Assembly: GCF_964199755.1 (NCBI RefSeq)
Contig: NC_133896.1
Span: 174,283,092 to 174,347,091 of the forward strand
DNA: 64,000 bases
Direction: 5' to 3'
Origin: Larus michahellis
Taxonomy: Eukaryota; Chordata; Aves; Charadriiformes; Laridae
The notes under the pieces were generated by a model. It was given only the letters and a program-made list of their open reading frames with translations, was not told the DNA's origin and searched no databases. Position numbers and translations under genes: made by a program. Each line of letters starts with the position of its first letter. Within the stretch, counting starts at the first letter, position 1. Below, piece after piece: positions 63,071 to 64,000 of the stretch.

Positions 63071-64000
63071 GAGTCTTTCCAGTGCTAGGAAATATCTGTG
63101 TTGTGGTCAGGAGGCACTTCTTGAAGCTGTGGGCTGTTTAATGACACATTTATCTTTCGGGGGTAATGAAGGGTGAGGAGGAAACGGGCACGGGACAGAC
63201 AGAGCAAACCTGTCTTTCAAAACAGGTTCATTTAAAAAGGATGCAAATCCAATGTGCGTTTCTGACTTCCCAGTGCCTAGCTGAGTCATCTCCCTTTTCT
63301 TCACAGGGTAAAGGAGAGGGTGAAAAACAGAGCCGAAGGGGCTGGTTCTGCAAGGCAGAGTGCCGTCAGCCTGGCCGCTGCTTGTAGCAAAGCCCGGGGG
63401 TCTGGGCGAGTTGTCCTCCTGAGGACGTGTGACAGAGGGAGTGCAAAAGGGATAACTTTTGCCTAAGAGCATCCAGAGCAAAAATCTACCTGCTGTCACG
63501 TTTCACCTGCTGTATCACATCCCCACAATGTCTCAGCACTTCCAGTCTAAAATCAGGTTGCAACCATAAAGTCGCTATGTGGATCTGCGACGCCGTTTCT
63601 CTTGTTCTTACTAAGATCTGTCTGTTGGATAGCCCCCTAGTTTGATGGCTGGATTTGCTGTGTGTGACAGCCGCAGGGTTTTTTTTGTTTGATCTTGGTG
63701 GGCTTTCCTCAGACAATGCGGTCCGGTGGCAGATCAGGTAATAGGTGTGTCAGTGATGTCATTCTTAATGTCGGGTGATAGATTGCGCACCGGCAAATCT
63801 GCGATGTACGGTGAGATAGTAGACTTTGGCGATTGCAGATGCCTTAGTGTTCACGCAATCCTGTTTCTGCAAGCCCGGGGGTGGTTTCGTGGTTGTTTAA
63901 GCCACCTTAAATCCAGGCTCCGGTGCTCCCACCCATGCTGGTGTCCCCAGCTGTGTGTTCCTGATCCATCCTCTTAGTCATCATTATTGCTTCGAGTCTT
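63071..64000. other. Intergenic end of window, no gene seen
   Basis: Moderate GC with scattered CpG. Nothing here can be assigned to a gene; a feature continuing past the end cannot be excluded. Confidence 0.6.

Overview
The window is a vertebrate, almost certainly avian, nuclear chromosome segment. Three things point to birds: (i) four 5'-truncated CR1 LINE copies ending in the typical octamer tail (ATTCTATG-like repeats), (ii) a near-complete absence of other young interspersed repeats, and (iii) one clearly recognisable gene, SPRY2 (Sprouty RTK signalling antagonist 2), whose 313-residue product reads like an avian orthologue. I cannot name the species from sequence alone.

Layout: bases 1 to about 26.6 kb are a gene-poor upstream flank with CR1 fragments (4.3, 9.6-10.2 and 14.6 kb), an A-rich tract (6.2 kb), a long (GGAGA)n microsatellite (10.2-10.4 kb), a detached CpG-rich patch (20.7-21.1 kb), remnants that look like an ancient hAT element (23.7 kb) and a MIR-like SINE, and AT-rich stretches that could be conserved enhancers. 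From 26.6 to 31.8 kb there is a broad, strongly CpG-rich domain containing the SPRY2 promoter, the non-coding first exon and the start of a roughly 4-kb intron. The whole SPRY2 coding sequence lies in exon 2 (33698-34639), followed by a compact AU-rich 3'UTR that ends near 35.46 kb. The UTR carries seed matches for miR-21, miR-27 and miR-23. From 35.5 kb to the end there is another gene-poor flank with a long (CTCTC)n microsatellite (49.8 kb), a CR1 copy (50.1-50.6 kb), several AT-rich candidate regulatory blocks (57.4-58.8 kb) and a GC-rich patch (62.5-63.1 kb).

Functional reading: the only protein-coding gene I can support is SPRY2, a feedback inhibitor of FGF/EGF receptor-Ras-ERK signalling. 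The flanks are best read as its regulatory landscape in a gene desert; this is inference, based on the lack of any other credible coding exon. The most interesting observations are an upstream ORF in exon 2 that overlaps the SPRY2 start in another frame, the dense post-transcriptional sites in the 3'UTR, and two long microsatellites with the same pentamer motif in the same orientation 5' of truncated CR1 copies. I found no evidence of a wholly new biological system.
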